Counted from the stretch's first letter, positions 52,028 through 60,793 are shown. The stretch: DNA of 64,000 bases from Paenibacillus_S vulneris (GCF_039543185.1 NZ_BAABJG010000015.1:186001-250000); one strand, 5' to 3'. Notes: generated from the letters alone by a model not told the origin. Program-made: numbers and translations.

Positions 52028-52687
52028 TTATTTATATCCATGATTCAGCTTCAGCTTACGTTCCGAGTATATTTGCAGTGACATGAGAACACTGGTCATA
52101 ATTAAGTAAAGAACTGCCGCTACGCCAAGTGTTTCAAGTGGCATATAAGTGCTGCTGAATTGGCTCTGCGCATTGAGCATCAAATCGGGAACGGTTATAA
52201 CCGAAACCTGGGCCGATTCTTTGAGCAGTGCTACAGAATTACTGATGTAAGTCGGTATAATAAAACGAATAATTTGCGGAATCCGAATCCGGATCAAAAT
52301 TTGCCAAGGCGTCATGCCGATGGCTTCCGCCGCTTCAATCTGACCCTTGGGAATGGCCAGCATCCCTGTCCGGATGATCTCTGCCTTATAGGCGGCCGCA
52401 TTCAACGATAAACCAAGCAAACCCGCTGCAAATGCCGATAAAGTAATGCCGAACGGGGGCGTATAGTAGATGAACACGAGAACCATTAGAATGGGAACGC
52501 CTCTAAATACCCAAATGTATACGATCGCGAACAGCTGTACGAGCTTATTATTGGATAATCGCAGAGCCGCCAGCAAAAATCCAAGCAGTGTACCTATAAT
52601 AATCGCTAATATAGAGATTTCAAATGTAACAACTGCCCCTTCCAATAAAAAGGGCAAGACCTGCATGACCTTTTCCAGATTCAACAA
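52028..52687 (-). CDS. Polar amino-acid-type ABC transporter permease
   Basis: 219 residues, about five membrane helices. The HEAA-like EAA loop is EAAEAIGMTPWQILIRIRIPQ (read in parts), typical of His/Glu/Gln/Arg importers. A single permease gene suggests a homodimer. Confidence 0.94.
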   Translation of the reverse strand: MLNLEKVMQVLPFLLEGAVVTFEISILAIIIGTLLGFLLAALRLSNNKLVQLFAIVYIWVFRGVPILMVLVFIYYTPPFGITLSAFAAGLLGLSLNAAAYKAEIIRTGMLAIPKGQIEAAEAIGMTPWQILIRIRIPQIIRFIIPTYISNSVALLKESAQVSVITVPDLMLNAQSQFSSTYMPLETLGVAAVLYLIMTSVLMSLQIYSERKLKLNHGYK

Positions 52688-52785
52688 CGCTGCCTCCTTT
52701 CCATTTCGCCCAATGATTCAAAAACAATTCCGGCCCCTGCATCCGGCAGCTATACCACCGATGTAGAGGCCGAAAGATGGTTGTC

Positions 52786-53682
52786 TTATTTGTCAAACTT
52801 CAATCCGAAGTGCTCTTGAGCCAGCTTTTGATACGTGCCATCCTTCTTTTTGTCCAATATGATTTTGTCGATAGCTGCTTTCAATGAAGCATTGTTTTTG
52901 CGTAATGGAATCGCTACATCTACCACCGTGTAGGGATCGCCTGCTATTTCTACTTTTTTACCGTCCGGGGACGTTTTAATGAAATCGCCTGCCGCATCTC
53001 TTCCGATAGATACAAGATCCACACGTTTATTAGTCAAGTCCTTGAATAATTCCGTTTCACCGGGGTATTCCTTAATTTCTTTATAGCCGCCTATCTCCTT
53101 CACCACTGCTTGAGCTGTGGCTCCGGCAATAACACCTACGACTTTACCTTGCAGATCCTTGATGCTCTTGGCGTTGTTGCCGCCTTCTTTATTCACAACC
53201 GCTACAACCCCGTCACGACCATAAGGCTCTGCGAAATCAACCGATTTTTTGCGTTCCTCCGTTACATTGACGCCAGCAAGCAAAATATCGAATTTGCCTG
53301 CAAGCAAGCCAGGGGTTAATCCTGCGAATTGACCCGTAACGAATTCAGGCTTCACTCCCAAGCCTTCAGCGATAATTTTGCCCCACTCGATATCGAACCC
53401 AACCAGTTCATTCTTTTCGTTCATGTAGTTAAATGGGCGGTAATTTCCGCCGGTGCCGATGACGATTTTGCCTGCTTTTTTAATTTTTTCCAATGTGTTT
53501 TCATCCGTAGCTTGACTGCCAGAGTCAGCAGGAGCTGCAGGTGCTGCCGCTTGTGAAGTCGGCGCTGCAGCCGTTTCCTTGGAAGGAGTGGATGGCGACG
53601 AGGTAGCAGCCTTTTGACCGCAGCCCGATAAAACAACCGTTAACGCCAGAACAATGGAAGCCAATCCAGTTAATGTTTTCAT
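52786..53682 (-). CDS. Polar amino-acid-type ABC transporter binding protein (lipoprotein)
   Basis: Lipobox VLSGC (Cys21), a Ser/Pro/Ala/Thr linker to about residue 60, then an SBP_bac_3 domain (IVIGTGGNYRPFNYMNEKNELVGFDIEWG in parts, PGLLAGKFDILLAGVNVTEERKK). 298 residues. The binding-pocket residues cannot be assigned by eye; the ligand is presumably the substrate of the downstream enzymes. Confidence 0.94.
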   Translation of the reverse strand: MKTLTGLASIVLALTVVLSGCGQKAATSSPSTPSKETAAAPTSQAAAPAAPADSGSQATDENTLEKIKKAGKIVIGTGGNYRPFNYMNEKNELVGFDIEWGKIIAEGLGVKPEFVTGQFAGLTPGLLAGKFDILLAGVNVTEERKKSVDFAEPYGRDGVVAVVNKEGGNNAKSIKDLQGKVVGVIAGATAQAVVKEIGGYKEIKEYPGETELFKDLTNKRVDLVSIGRDAAGDFIKTSPDGKKVEIAGDPYTVVDVAIPLRKNNASLKAAIDKIILDKKKDGTYQKLAQEHFGLKFDK

Positions 53683-53724
53683 AGATAGATCCTCTTCTCT
53701 TTAGGTAATGGATAATATTAGCTG

Positions 53725-54816
53725 TTAGTTGCCAAGCGCATAATCAGCAATGCTAATTCCTAATGCTTCTTCAACCTCCGGATAGACGGTAGGATCCAGC
53801 ACCCCTGCGCTTAATGAAAAATGCTTTTTATTAATGGATAGAATCGCAAGCTCCGCACCCAATTTCACGTCACCAACGCGTACTACCGCTCCCGTCCGCG
53901 CATCCAACGTAGTGATTACATCCGGGAAGGTGGTTAATCGTTGACCTTCACTGTTTTCTACTGCCATATATTCGTTCATGACATGCAGAGTGAAACGCTC
54001 ATCGTTTTGCTGAATGACGATAGTCCCGATATCGAAAGCTCCTGAATAAGCCACGCTATAACTGATAACCTCTCCTGCACCGAGAATGACTCCGTGAGTA
54101 GTGGAGCAAATCGTATCGATAACAGCTTGTCCGCCTTGTGGTTCCGCTTCAAGGATGGCATAACCCAAATCCAATGCCTTCGATATTCCGCCGATAACCG
54201 CATTTTGCTTAACATAGCTTGCTGGAAGCGGATGACGGGCGCAAGCTATGAATCCGCCGGATAAATCGGCTGCGGTACGAAGCACCGACGAAGTCTTGGC
54301 CGGAGTGCCTTTAACGACGAGCTCCAGATAGGAACCAGTATCCCGTCTCCCGCCAACGACGACCTGAATGGTTTCGAAGTCCGTCCGCGACGCCAGTCCA
54401 AGAGAGCCCATTTTACCTGTAGGATGGGCACGGATATCCCCTGTCGCATCAACGACCTTCAATCCAAGCGCGGCTGCTGGAAGCCAGCCATTAATCGTAC
54501 TGGACATACCGTTTTGGGGTGTCATTACGCCAACGACCTTACCCTCAACCTGCTCCGCAAGTAATTGGACTGCTTTTATATAATCGATGCCCCGCATTTC
54601 CCAGTCTCTCCCTGCAGGTGCACCTATAGCGGAGGTCGTAACGATAATCGCATCATCTGGCAGCTCATCAATCGATACCAGCTCAGGCTTTCCAACCGTT
54701 ATGGCAGCTGTGCCTATTTCCAGTCCATGGTCTGGCCAGCCTCCACCGCCTGCCGCATAAACCGAACCACCCTTGACCGCGGCCTTTACATCATCCAAAG
54801 TTAACGTTTTTCCCAT
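53725..54816 (-). CDS. DUF917 (COG3535) family protein
   Basis: 363 residues. The N-terminal AAGGGGWPDHGLEIG and PDDAIIVTTSAIGAP, and the conserved MNEYMAVE segment, are typical of DUF917. The family is often encoded near hydantoinase/oxoprolinase genes, but its reaction is not established. It lies directly after the urocanase-like gene (26 bp), which suggests that it acts on that enzyme's product, perhaps opening a hydantoin or imidazolone ring. Inference only. Confidence 0.88.
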   Translation of the reverse strand: MGKTLTLDDVKAAVKGGSVYAAGGGGWPDHGLEIGTAAITVGKPELVSIDELPDDAIIVTTSAIGAPAGRDWEMRGIDYIKAVQLLAEQVEGKVVGVMTPQNGMSSTINGWLPAAALGLKVVDATGDIRAHPTGKMGSLGLASRTDFETIQVVVGGRRDTGSYLELVVKGTPAKTSSVLRTAADLSGGFIACARHPLPASYVKQNAVIGGISKALDLGYAILEAEPQGGQAVIDTICSTTHGVILGAGEVISYSVAYSGAFDIGTIVIQQNDERFTLHVMNEYMAVENSEGQRLTTFPDVITTLDARTGAVVRVGDVKLGAELAILSINKKHFSLSAGVLDPTVYPEVEEALGISIADYALGN

Positions 54817-54842
54817 ATAAACCTCCCAATAAGTTCATAAGC

Positions 54843-56471
54843 TTACAAATCAATTCGTCGGAGACCGCTGTCGCGGATCACCTTGAACGACTCTTCATAG
54901 CCGGCATCGGCATAACGCAGCACCCCGATACCCGTATCGTTATCCAAAGCATATTTGAGTCTTGTATCAGCTACTTCTGTTCCATCAGCTACGACGGTTA
55001 CTCCGGCGCTCGTCATATACCCCGTGTAGCCCCCACCCCCGGAATGAATCGCTACCAGGTCGGCCATCGAGGAACAGTTAAGCATCGCATTCAAAAGCGG
55101 CCAATCCGTAATGGCGTCACTTCCATCCTTCATTCGCTCAGTCATGATGTTCGGATGTGTCATGGCTCCTGCGTCCAAGTGATCGCGTGAAAAAGAAATC
55201 GGTCCGATGATTCCCTCGCGGACTAATCGATTCACAGCTATCGCCAGCTGTGATCTTTGCTCATGGCCGAACCAGGCGATCCGTGCAGGCAGGCCTTGGA
55301 ACTTAACATGCTCCTTCGCCAGTGCAATCCAGTTCGATATGATCTCGCTGTCGCTGTACGTACTCAGAATGTAATCATCGATTATTTGGATATCTTCCGG
55401 ATTTCCGGATAGCGCCACCCAGCGAAAAGGACCTATTCCTTGTGCGAACAAGGGTCTCAGATAGGCTTCGGTGAAGATCGGAATTTCAAATGCATTCTCT
55501 ACGCCGAACTCCTTTGCCTGTGTGCGGATATTATTGCCGTTGTCGAATACGATAGAGCCTCTCTTTTGAAATTCCAGCATCGTTGCAACTTGAGAGGCAA
55601 TGGAGCTTCCAGCTTCAATTGCCAGCGCATCCGCATCTTTATCCCTCGCCTTTAACCAATCTTCGAATGTATAACCGACAGGAACGTAGCCGTATTTCAA
55701 ATCATGAGCCGCTGTTTGATCCGTGACGATATCCGGGATGATTCCTTGCGCCAGCAGCTGCTGATAAATATCAGAGGCATTGCCCCGCAAACCAACGGAG
55801 ATGCTTTCCCGCTTCTCCTTCGCTTCTACAATCCAGCGCAGCGCTTCGTTCAAATCATGCGTCTTTCTCTGCAAATAGCTGGTTTCTAAGCGCCGATTAA
55901 TTTTCTCCTCGTTGATTTCCACGCATAAAATGGCTGCTTTGGCCATGACCCCTGCTAACGGTTGAGCTCCTCCCATACCGCCTAAGCCTGCGGTCAAAAT
56001 AAACCTGCCTGACAAGCTTCCATTAAAATGCAATCGGGCAATCGATGAAAAAATTTCGTAGGTTCCTTGAAGTACGCCTTGTGAACCTATGTACTGCCAA
56101 GCTGCAGCGGTTAATCCTCCCCAAATTAGGAGTCCTTTCTGCTCTAATTCATAGAATTTGGCACTGGTGGCCCATTTGCCTACCAAGTTTCCATTAGCCA
56201 TGATGACAAGCGGAGCAAAAGGATGCGTCTTGAATATCCCAATCGGCTTGCCTGATTGAATGACCAGAGTTTCATCGTCCTCCAATCCCCGTAGCGTATC
56301 GACAATAGCATGATAGGATGCCCAATTCCGAGCTGCTTTGGCAAAGGAAGCATAGACAACCAACTGGTCTTGGTTCTCCCCGTTCTCTAGAACATTCTCC
56401 AGCATTCTTAAGAGCGCTTCTTGCCTCCAGCCTTTACAGCGAAGCTCATAACCACGTTGTGCGAGAATCAA
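54843..56471 (-). CDS. Urocanase-family protein lacking the classical active-site residues
   Basis: 542 residues, alignable along its whole length with urocanate hydratase (GWRQEALLRML, VIQSGKPIGIFKTHPFAP, GSQGVLQGTYE). The NAD+ loop AGLGGMGGAQ (161-170) and VTDQTAAHD are kept. Key positions differ: FQGLPARICW is FQGLPARIAW (Ala399 at the catalytic Cys410 position of the Pseudomonas enzyme); PNRET is PNIMT (Ile442 at Arg454); the YGG of the N-terminal NAD site is YAS; HHGGGVGMG is HSGGGGYTG. No hutH, hutI or hutG is present. It is likely a hydratase for a different unsaturated heterocyclic acid. TTG start at 56471 with GAGGGGG upstream. Confidence 0.9.
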   Translation of the reverse strand: MILAQRGYELRCKGWRQEALLRMLENVLENGENQDQLVVYASFAKAARNWASYHAIVDTLRGLEDDETLVIQSGKPIGIFKTHPFAPLVIMANGNLVGKWATSAKFYELEQKGLLIWGGLTAAAWQYIGSQGVLQGTYEIFSSIARLHFNGSLSGRFILTAGLGGMGGAQPLAGVMAKAAILCVEINEEKINRRLETSYLQRKTHDLNEALRWIVEAKEKRESISVGLRGNASDIYQQLLAQGIIPDIVTDQTAAHDLKYGYVPVGYTFEDWLKARDKDADALAIEAGSSIASQVATMLEFQKRGSIVFDNGNNIRTQAKEFGVENAFEIPIFTEAYLRPLFAQGIGPFRWVALSGNPEDIQIIDDYILSTYSDSEIISNWIALAKEHVKFQGLPARIAWFGHEQRSQLAIAVNRLVREGIIGPISFSRDHLDAGAMTHPNIMTERMKDGSDAITDWPLLNAMLNCSSMADLVAIHSGGGGYTGYMTSAGVTVVADGTEVADTRLKYALDNDTGIGVLRYADAGYEESFKVIRDSGLRRIDL

Positions 56472-56492
56472 AAGCCAACCCCCTCTAACAAA

Positions 56493-56519
56493 ATTATCAT
56501 TAATCGATAATTAATTATC
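56493..56519 (-). promoter_or_regulatory. Triple ATTATC operator-like array
   Basis: ATTATC (56493), GATAAT (56506) and ATTATC (56514) make two overlapping inverted repeats in the 5' UTR of the urocanase-like gene. A candidate IclR site; Fur-like sites have similar hexamers. Confidence 0.5.
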
Positions 56520-56539
56520 AAATAAAAGATGTTGAAATT

Positions 56540-56568
56540 AATATAGTCCCATAATTCCGCGTTGTCAA
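56540..56568 (-). promoter_or_regulatory. Promoter of the urocanase-like operon
   Basis: On the minus strand TTGACA (56568-56563), 17 bp, TATATT (56545-56540). It lies about 70 bp before the start codon. Confidence 0.75.
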
Positions 56569-56589
56569 GTGGGTATTATATGATTTGTT

Positions 56590-56832
56590 AATCGTTAATT
56601 TAGTTTAGAAGTCTATCAAGCTGCTTATTCCCTCTCGTAGAAAAACTTTTTTCAAAAATGAGAGCAAGTGTATGTTGTTTGTCGTGACGATTTGGGACAT
56701 TCGCTGGAGGAAGTGTTAGGAAACTTAGACCTACCCTGGAGCTCCGTCGGGTCGTGGCGTTGGTTGGGCCGACATGAGTCTGCTGTGCCTGAGCTATGCT
56801 AAAATGCAGGTGAAATTGTGTCATCGTGATCC
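56590..56832. other. Region of unknown content between the operon promoter and the repeat
   Basis: On the plus strand a 46-codon open stretch after about 56660 (with SLEEVLGNLDLPW and ending PELC) looks coding-like but has no start or ribosome site and was not recognised. Probably a decayed gene. Confidence 0.25.
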
Positions 56833-56946
56833 GTCGGGAATGGGATAAAGTTCTTGTCATTGAAGTTTGACAAGAACTTTATCCCATAAAATCAAAAAGC
56901 CGCGATTTACGCGGCAATTAATGAGATAATGATCTTGTCACCCGAC
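56833..56946. repeat. Palindromic repeat element, copy 2
   Basis: Bounded by GTCGGG (56833-56838) and CCCGAC (56941-56946). It contains TGGGATAAAGTTCTTGTCA (56841-56859), its exact reverse complement (56868-56886), and a third copy matching at 16 of 19 positions (56922-56940). A GCCGCG/CGCGGC hairpin lies between. Same organisation as 49070-49183. Confidence 0.7.
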
Positions 56947-57079
56947 ATCAGGAGCATACATCCATCCTAACTTTCGTTTAATGGAGGAACGCGGAGTTAA
57001 TCTTTATCACGTTAGCAAAACAGGATCTGTTTTTTATTTTAGAATCGGAAATCCACGTAAAGTAAGTTAATGCGCGGAT

Positions 57080-57433
57080 TATCAAAACAGCGCCGATGAA
57101 GGCTACTACGACATTCACAGGGAAGCCGGCTGGAAGAGTGTTTTTATTTCCGCCTCATCGTTTCAAAAATGGACCCTAAGGAGTCATTCAGAAGGCGAAG
57201 AACGACCGCAAATTTATAGTGATAGAACGCATTAACTAAAACATGCCAGACGTATAGCAGCCCCCTATTCCTGCTTGTTTCTTCCGTTAGTCATTATTTA
57301 TGCTTTAAACGTAGGGGCAAATATTCGTTGGATGCCCCACCACCCTCTCGATAAAATGCAAATGCTAAATATGATTTTATTAATTCTGTTAGTTTTAAAT
57401 TTTGGGGCATACTCCATCAGAACCTGGCTGTAA
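57080..57433 (+). pseudogene. DUF2812-like membrane protein remnant
   Basis: Frame 57080-57235 reads DEGYYDIHREAGWKSVF, then GEERPQIYSD, the pattern of DUF2812 proteins. After a break, a 25-codon frame at 57356-57433 (MILLILLVLNFGAYSIRTWL) gives the expected C-terminal membrane helix. No intact gene and no PadR partner. A further coding-like 29-codon piece precedes it at 56981-57070. Confidence 0.5.
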
Positions 57434-57497
57434 TACAAACGACTAAGCAGGCGCTATAAGTATAATTAGGGACCATTAAACAAACCGAGAAGGTTAC

Positions 57498-57546
57498 AGA
57501 AAAAAGATCGCTATTCCCCTGAATAAGCAGTGAGGAGAGCGATCTT
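57498..57546 (-). terminator. Minus-strand terminator
   Basis: AAGATCGCT (57504-57512) and AGCGATCTT (57538-57546); read on the minus strand the stem is followed by a T run. Confidence 0.65.
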
Positions 57547-57632
57547 GCAACGGTTGTCCTACGTCAAATCGGGCAACTCGCTTTTCCGGTTTCATTTTTC
57601 GTACGACAGCTCATACTGTCCCCCATATAGGC

Positions 57633-57665
57633 AAATCCCCGCAACTTAAATGGTTTCGGGGATTT
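57633..57665 (-). terminator. Hairpin after the DsbA-like gene
   Basis: AAATCCCCG and CGGGGATTT form a 9-bp perfect stem just past the stop codon; the T run on the minus strand is short. Confidence 0.6.
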
Positions 57666-57670
57666 CTGCT

Positions 57671-58189
57671 TCACTTTGCCAAAGCCTGTTCGACTTCCTG
57701 TTTTAACCCGCTTGCATCAATTTCAACGGGGTATTGGAACTCCTTGCCGTTAATGAATACCGTCGGTACCATCTTCACATGACGTTTAATTGCTTCTGCT
57801 GTGATTTTTAAGCTTAAGTCAATATTATCTGGTTGTTCTTGTAATCTGTACTCTTCGGTTAGCAGCTTTTTAATCGAATGGCTGTCGGACTCGCTCCACT
57901 GGCTTTGCTTGGCGAATAAATCCTTCATAAGCTCATAGACTCGCTGCGGATCTTTATAATCTAAGAATGCGTTCGCCAACGTTCCATATAAAAGCATTTC
58001 GCGCGGTTTGTCATAATGCTTCACCACATATTGAACTTGTCCGTTCTCGGTATAAGAGGTCAATGTTTCGTCGGCTGCTTGAAAGAATGTTGCGCAATAC
58101 GGGCACGCCAGGTTCAAAAACACTTCTACTTTTACAGGCGCATTTTCCTTACCATAGCTCAAAAATGCATTTTCGATCACTTGGGTCAT
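57671..58189 (-). CDS. Cytoplasmic DsbA-family thiol oxidoreductase
   Basis: 172 residues, thioredoxin fold with helical insert. Active site C29-P-Y-C32 and cis-Pro P142 in MVPTVFING. No signal peptide, unlike secreted DsbA/BdbD. Follows ssuA by 13 bp in the same operon, so it may reduce or isomerise a sulfur compound brought in by the importer. Confidence 0.88.
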   Translation of the reverse strand: MTQVIENAFLSYGKENAPVKVEVFLNLACPYCATFFQAADETLTSYTENGQVQYVVKHYDKPREMLLYGTLANAFLDYKDPQRVYELMKDLFAKQSQWSESDSHSIKKLLTEEYRLQEQPDNIDLSLKITAEAIKRHVKMVPTVFINGKEFQYPVEIDASGLKQEVEQALAK

Positions 58190-58202
58190 GTTCAGATCTC
58201 CT

Positions 58203-59231
58203 TTATTTGACGTTGTTTGGAATGAGGGACTTGTCGATTTGAACGGCGTCTTTGATGTTAATTTTTGCGCTCAGCAGTCCTGCCTCAAAGAATTTGTCGG
58301 CCAATTTTTGTTGGCTTGTCACAACCGCATCATCAATCTGTTGAACGCCGAATGTACGTCGATCATTGGCTTTTTGAATAGGCGCTACGTCCAACCCTAA
58401 CTCGGTGGATAGGATTTTCGAAATCTCTTGTTTATTTTCATTGGCCCACTTATCGGCATTTTGCAGTTCTTCAAGAATCATCTTCACGACTTCCGGTTTT
58501 TTGTTCAACAGATCTTTGGTCGCAAAATAGAATGTTCGATTTTCCGAATTGCCGGTTCCATCGACAATGGTGCGCGTTTTTAATGTGTTTTCTACAATGG
58601 CTAGGTACGGATCCCATGTGCCATAGGCGTCGAACTCACCTTTCGTAAATGCGGCCAAGCCTTCCGCAGCATCTTTATAGAACTTGATGGTTACGTCGTT
58701 CAAGGAAACGCCTGCTTTTTCCAATGCGACTAAGAGCAAGTAATGCTGGTTGCCGCCTTTGGTGACGCCGATCGTTTTGCCTTTCAAATCAATAACGCTT
58801 TGAATCTTGGAATCTTCTTTGACGACGATCGCGACACCTTTCGGATACGGAGATTCGGATGCGACATAGTTGAGCGGATGTCCGCCGGCTTGCATAAATA
58901 CAGCGTTGCCGTCCGATGCATGTCCGAAGTCAATATTATTCGTGTTTAACGCCTCAAGCAGTACCGTTCCGGTAGGGAATACTTTCCATTCTACTTTGTA
59001 ACCTTTCTCGCTCAATGCTTTATCTAAATTCCCGTGTTCTTTCAAAATGTTTAGCGTATTGCCTTTTTGATAACCAATCGTAATCACGCCTTTTTGATCG
59101 CGTGCAGGCGTACTGCCGGTAGAACCGCTATCTGAAGGACTGTTAGCAGGTCTGCCGGAAGAAGCGTTTCCGCAAGCCGCTAAAACCAAAACAAATATAG
59201 CAACTAGTGAAATCAAAAATGTTTTTTTCAT
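58203..59231 (-). CDS. ssuA: Aliphatic sulfonate ABC transporter binding protein (lipoprotein)
   Basis: 342 residues. Lipobox VLAAC (Cys20), then the SsuA/NMT1-like fold (ITIGYQKGNTLNILKEHG, VEWKVFPTGTVLLEALNTNNIDFGH in parts, FTKGEFDAYGTWDPYLA). Binds alkanesulfonates or related compounds. Last of ssuCBA; 3 bp after ssuB. No monooxygenase gene (ssuD) is seen. Confidence 0.9.
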   Translation of the reverse strand: MKKTFLISLVAIFVLVLAACGNASSGRPANSPSDSGSTGSTPARDQKGVITIGYQKGNTLNILKEHGNLDKALSEKGYKVEWKVFPTGTVLLEALNTNNIDFGHASDGNAVFMQAGGHPLNYVASESPYPKGVAIVVKEDSKIQSVIDLKGKTIGVTKGGNQHYLLLVALEKAGVSLNDVTIKFYKDAAEGLAAFTKGEFDAYGTWDPYLAIVENTLKTRTIVDGTGNSENRTFYFATKDLLNKKPEVVKMILEELQNADKWANENKQEISKILSTELGLDVAPIQKANDRRTFGVQQIDDAVVTSQQKLADKFFEAGLLSAKINIKDAVQIDKSLIPNNVK

Positions 59232-59234
59232 GTT

Positions 59235-59930
59235 CTACACCCCTAAGATTTGATTTAATATTTTCTTCTCATAATCCGTAAACTTGTCACCCCGTTCCCG
59301 AGGTCTTGGCAAGTCAATGCGTTCATCCAACTGAATGGCACCCCGGTCGATCACGATAACGCGATCCGCTAAACGTACAGCCTCCGTCACATCGTGGGTA
59401 ACGAGAAGGGAGGTAAATTTCTGCTGCTGCCAGAGATCTTCAATTAAGTTCTGCATTTCAATCCGGGTTAGCGCATCAAGAGCGCCAAGCGGCTCGTCAA
59501 ATAGCAGGATATCGGGATTGCTTGCGAGTGCCCGGGCTAGGGCAATGCGCTGCTTTTGCCCTCCTGACAGCTGATCAGGCCAATCATGCCGTTTCTCAAT
59601 CAGCCCTACCTTTTCCAAGGACTCGCTTGCGACAGTCGAGTTGACCGCACCAAGCTCAATGTTCTTTATGATGCTTTTCCAGGGTAGAAGGCGGTCGTCT
59701 TGGAACATGATCCGGATTTTCGGATCGCCTGAATCTGTGCCGGAAAAAAGCAATTCTCCTTTTGTAATCTGCTCCAGCCTTGCAATGATTCGAAGCAATG
59801 TGCTCTTCCCACAGCCGCTTCGTCCGACAATGGCCGTAAAACTTCCTTGCTCGATCGATAAATCGATATGATGCAAGACTTCATTATCGCCGTAGCTTTT
59901 GCCGACATTTTTCAGTTCAATATTGATCAT
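59235..59930 (-). CDS. ssuB: Aliphatic sulfonate ABC transporter ATPase
   Basis: 231 residues: Walker A GRSGCGKST, Q-loop MFQDDRLLPWKS (typical of SsuB/TauB), signature LSGGQKQR, Walker B LLFDEPLGALD. Lies between ssuC and ssuA. Confidence 0.92.
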   Translation of the reverse strand: MINIELKNVGKSYGDNEVLHHIDLSIEQGSFTAIVGRSGCGKSTLLRIIARLEQITKGELLFSGTDSGDPKIRIMFQDDRLLPWKSIIKNIELGAVNSTVASESLEKVGLIEKRHDWPDQLSGGQKQRIALARALASNPDILLFDEPLGALDALTRIEMQNLIEDLWQQQKFTSLLVTHDVTEAVRLADRVIVIDRGAIQLDERIDLPRPRERGDKFTDYEKKILNQILGV

Positions 59931-59958
59931 GGCGTCACCCCCCAGATGATTCGGCTGG

Positions 59959-60738
59959 CTACTTCTTACGGTAAACAGGATTCCATTTTAAAAATCGGTA
60001 TTCAAACAGTTTGGCAATGACATCGGATAGCTTTCCTAGTATCGCGTAAAGAACAATGGTGAGCACGACGATGTCCATTTGCATGAATTCACGGGCGCTC
60101 GTTGCCATATAGCCGATTCCTGAATCCGCGCCAATGGTCTCCGCCACAATTAAAGACATCCACATGACACCTAGCGCATAACGAATCCCTACCAGAATGG
60201 AAGACAAGGCGCCGGGCAAAATAATGTTCACAAATAACTTCCATTTTGATAGCCCATAAACGGTTCCCATCTCGATGAGCTTGCGGTCCACATTTTGAAT
60301 GCCGCTAAAGGTATTGATATATACAGGGAACATGACGCCTAGCGCTACTAGAAAAATCTTGGCCGATTCCCCAATTCCGAACCAGAGAATGACGAGCGGA
60401 ATCAGCGCCAAATGGGGAATTGTGCGGATCATTTGCATCGTGGTATCGGTTGTTCGTTCAAAAATTTTAATCGTCCCGTTTAAGAGGCCAAGTATAAAAC
60501 CGATGATGCCTCCAATGAAAAATCCAATTAAAGCGCGTTGGGTACTAATCCAAACATGATCTTGCAGTTTACCGGACTTCGTTAATTGAATGGCCGCGTC
60601 TACCACTTTCAATGGCGTCGGCAGGATGGATGAACTGATAATGCCGGATTGCCCTAGTATTTGCCATAGCACAATCGTTACGATAGGGAGCAGCCATGGG
60701 ATGAGTTGGCTTTTATACCATTTATTAATCTTTTTCAT
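59959..60738 (-). CDS. ssuC: Aliphatic sulfonate ABC transporter permease
   Basis: 259 residues, six membrane helices, EAA-type loop near EMGTVYGLSKWKLFVNIILPGAL (in parts) as in the SsuC/TauC family. First gene of the operon, behind a strong promoter. Confidence 0.92.
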   Translation of the reverse strand: MKKINKWYKSQLIPWLLPIVTIVLWQILGQSGIISSSILPTPLKVVDAAIQLTKSGKLQDHVWISTQRALIGFFIGGIIGFILGLLNGTIKIFERTTDTTMQMIRTIPHLALIPLVILWFGIGESAKIFLVALGVMFPVYINTFSGIQNVDRKLIEMGTVYGLSKWKLFVNIILPGALSSILVGIRYALGVMWMSLIVAETIGADSGIGYMATSAREFMQMDIVVLTIVLYAILGKLSDVIAKLFEYRFLKWNPVYRKK

Positions 60739-60793
60739 GTTCTAATCTCCAGACAATTGGAAAAATAATAGGTGCAATAACAAGATGAGATTT

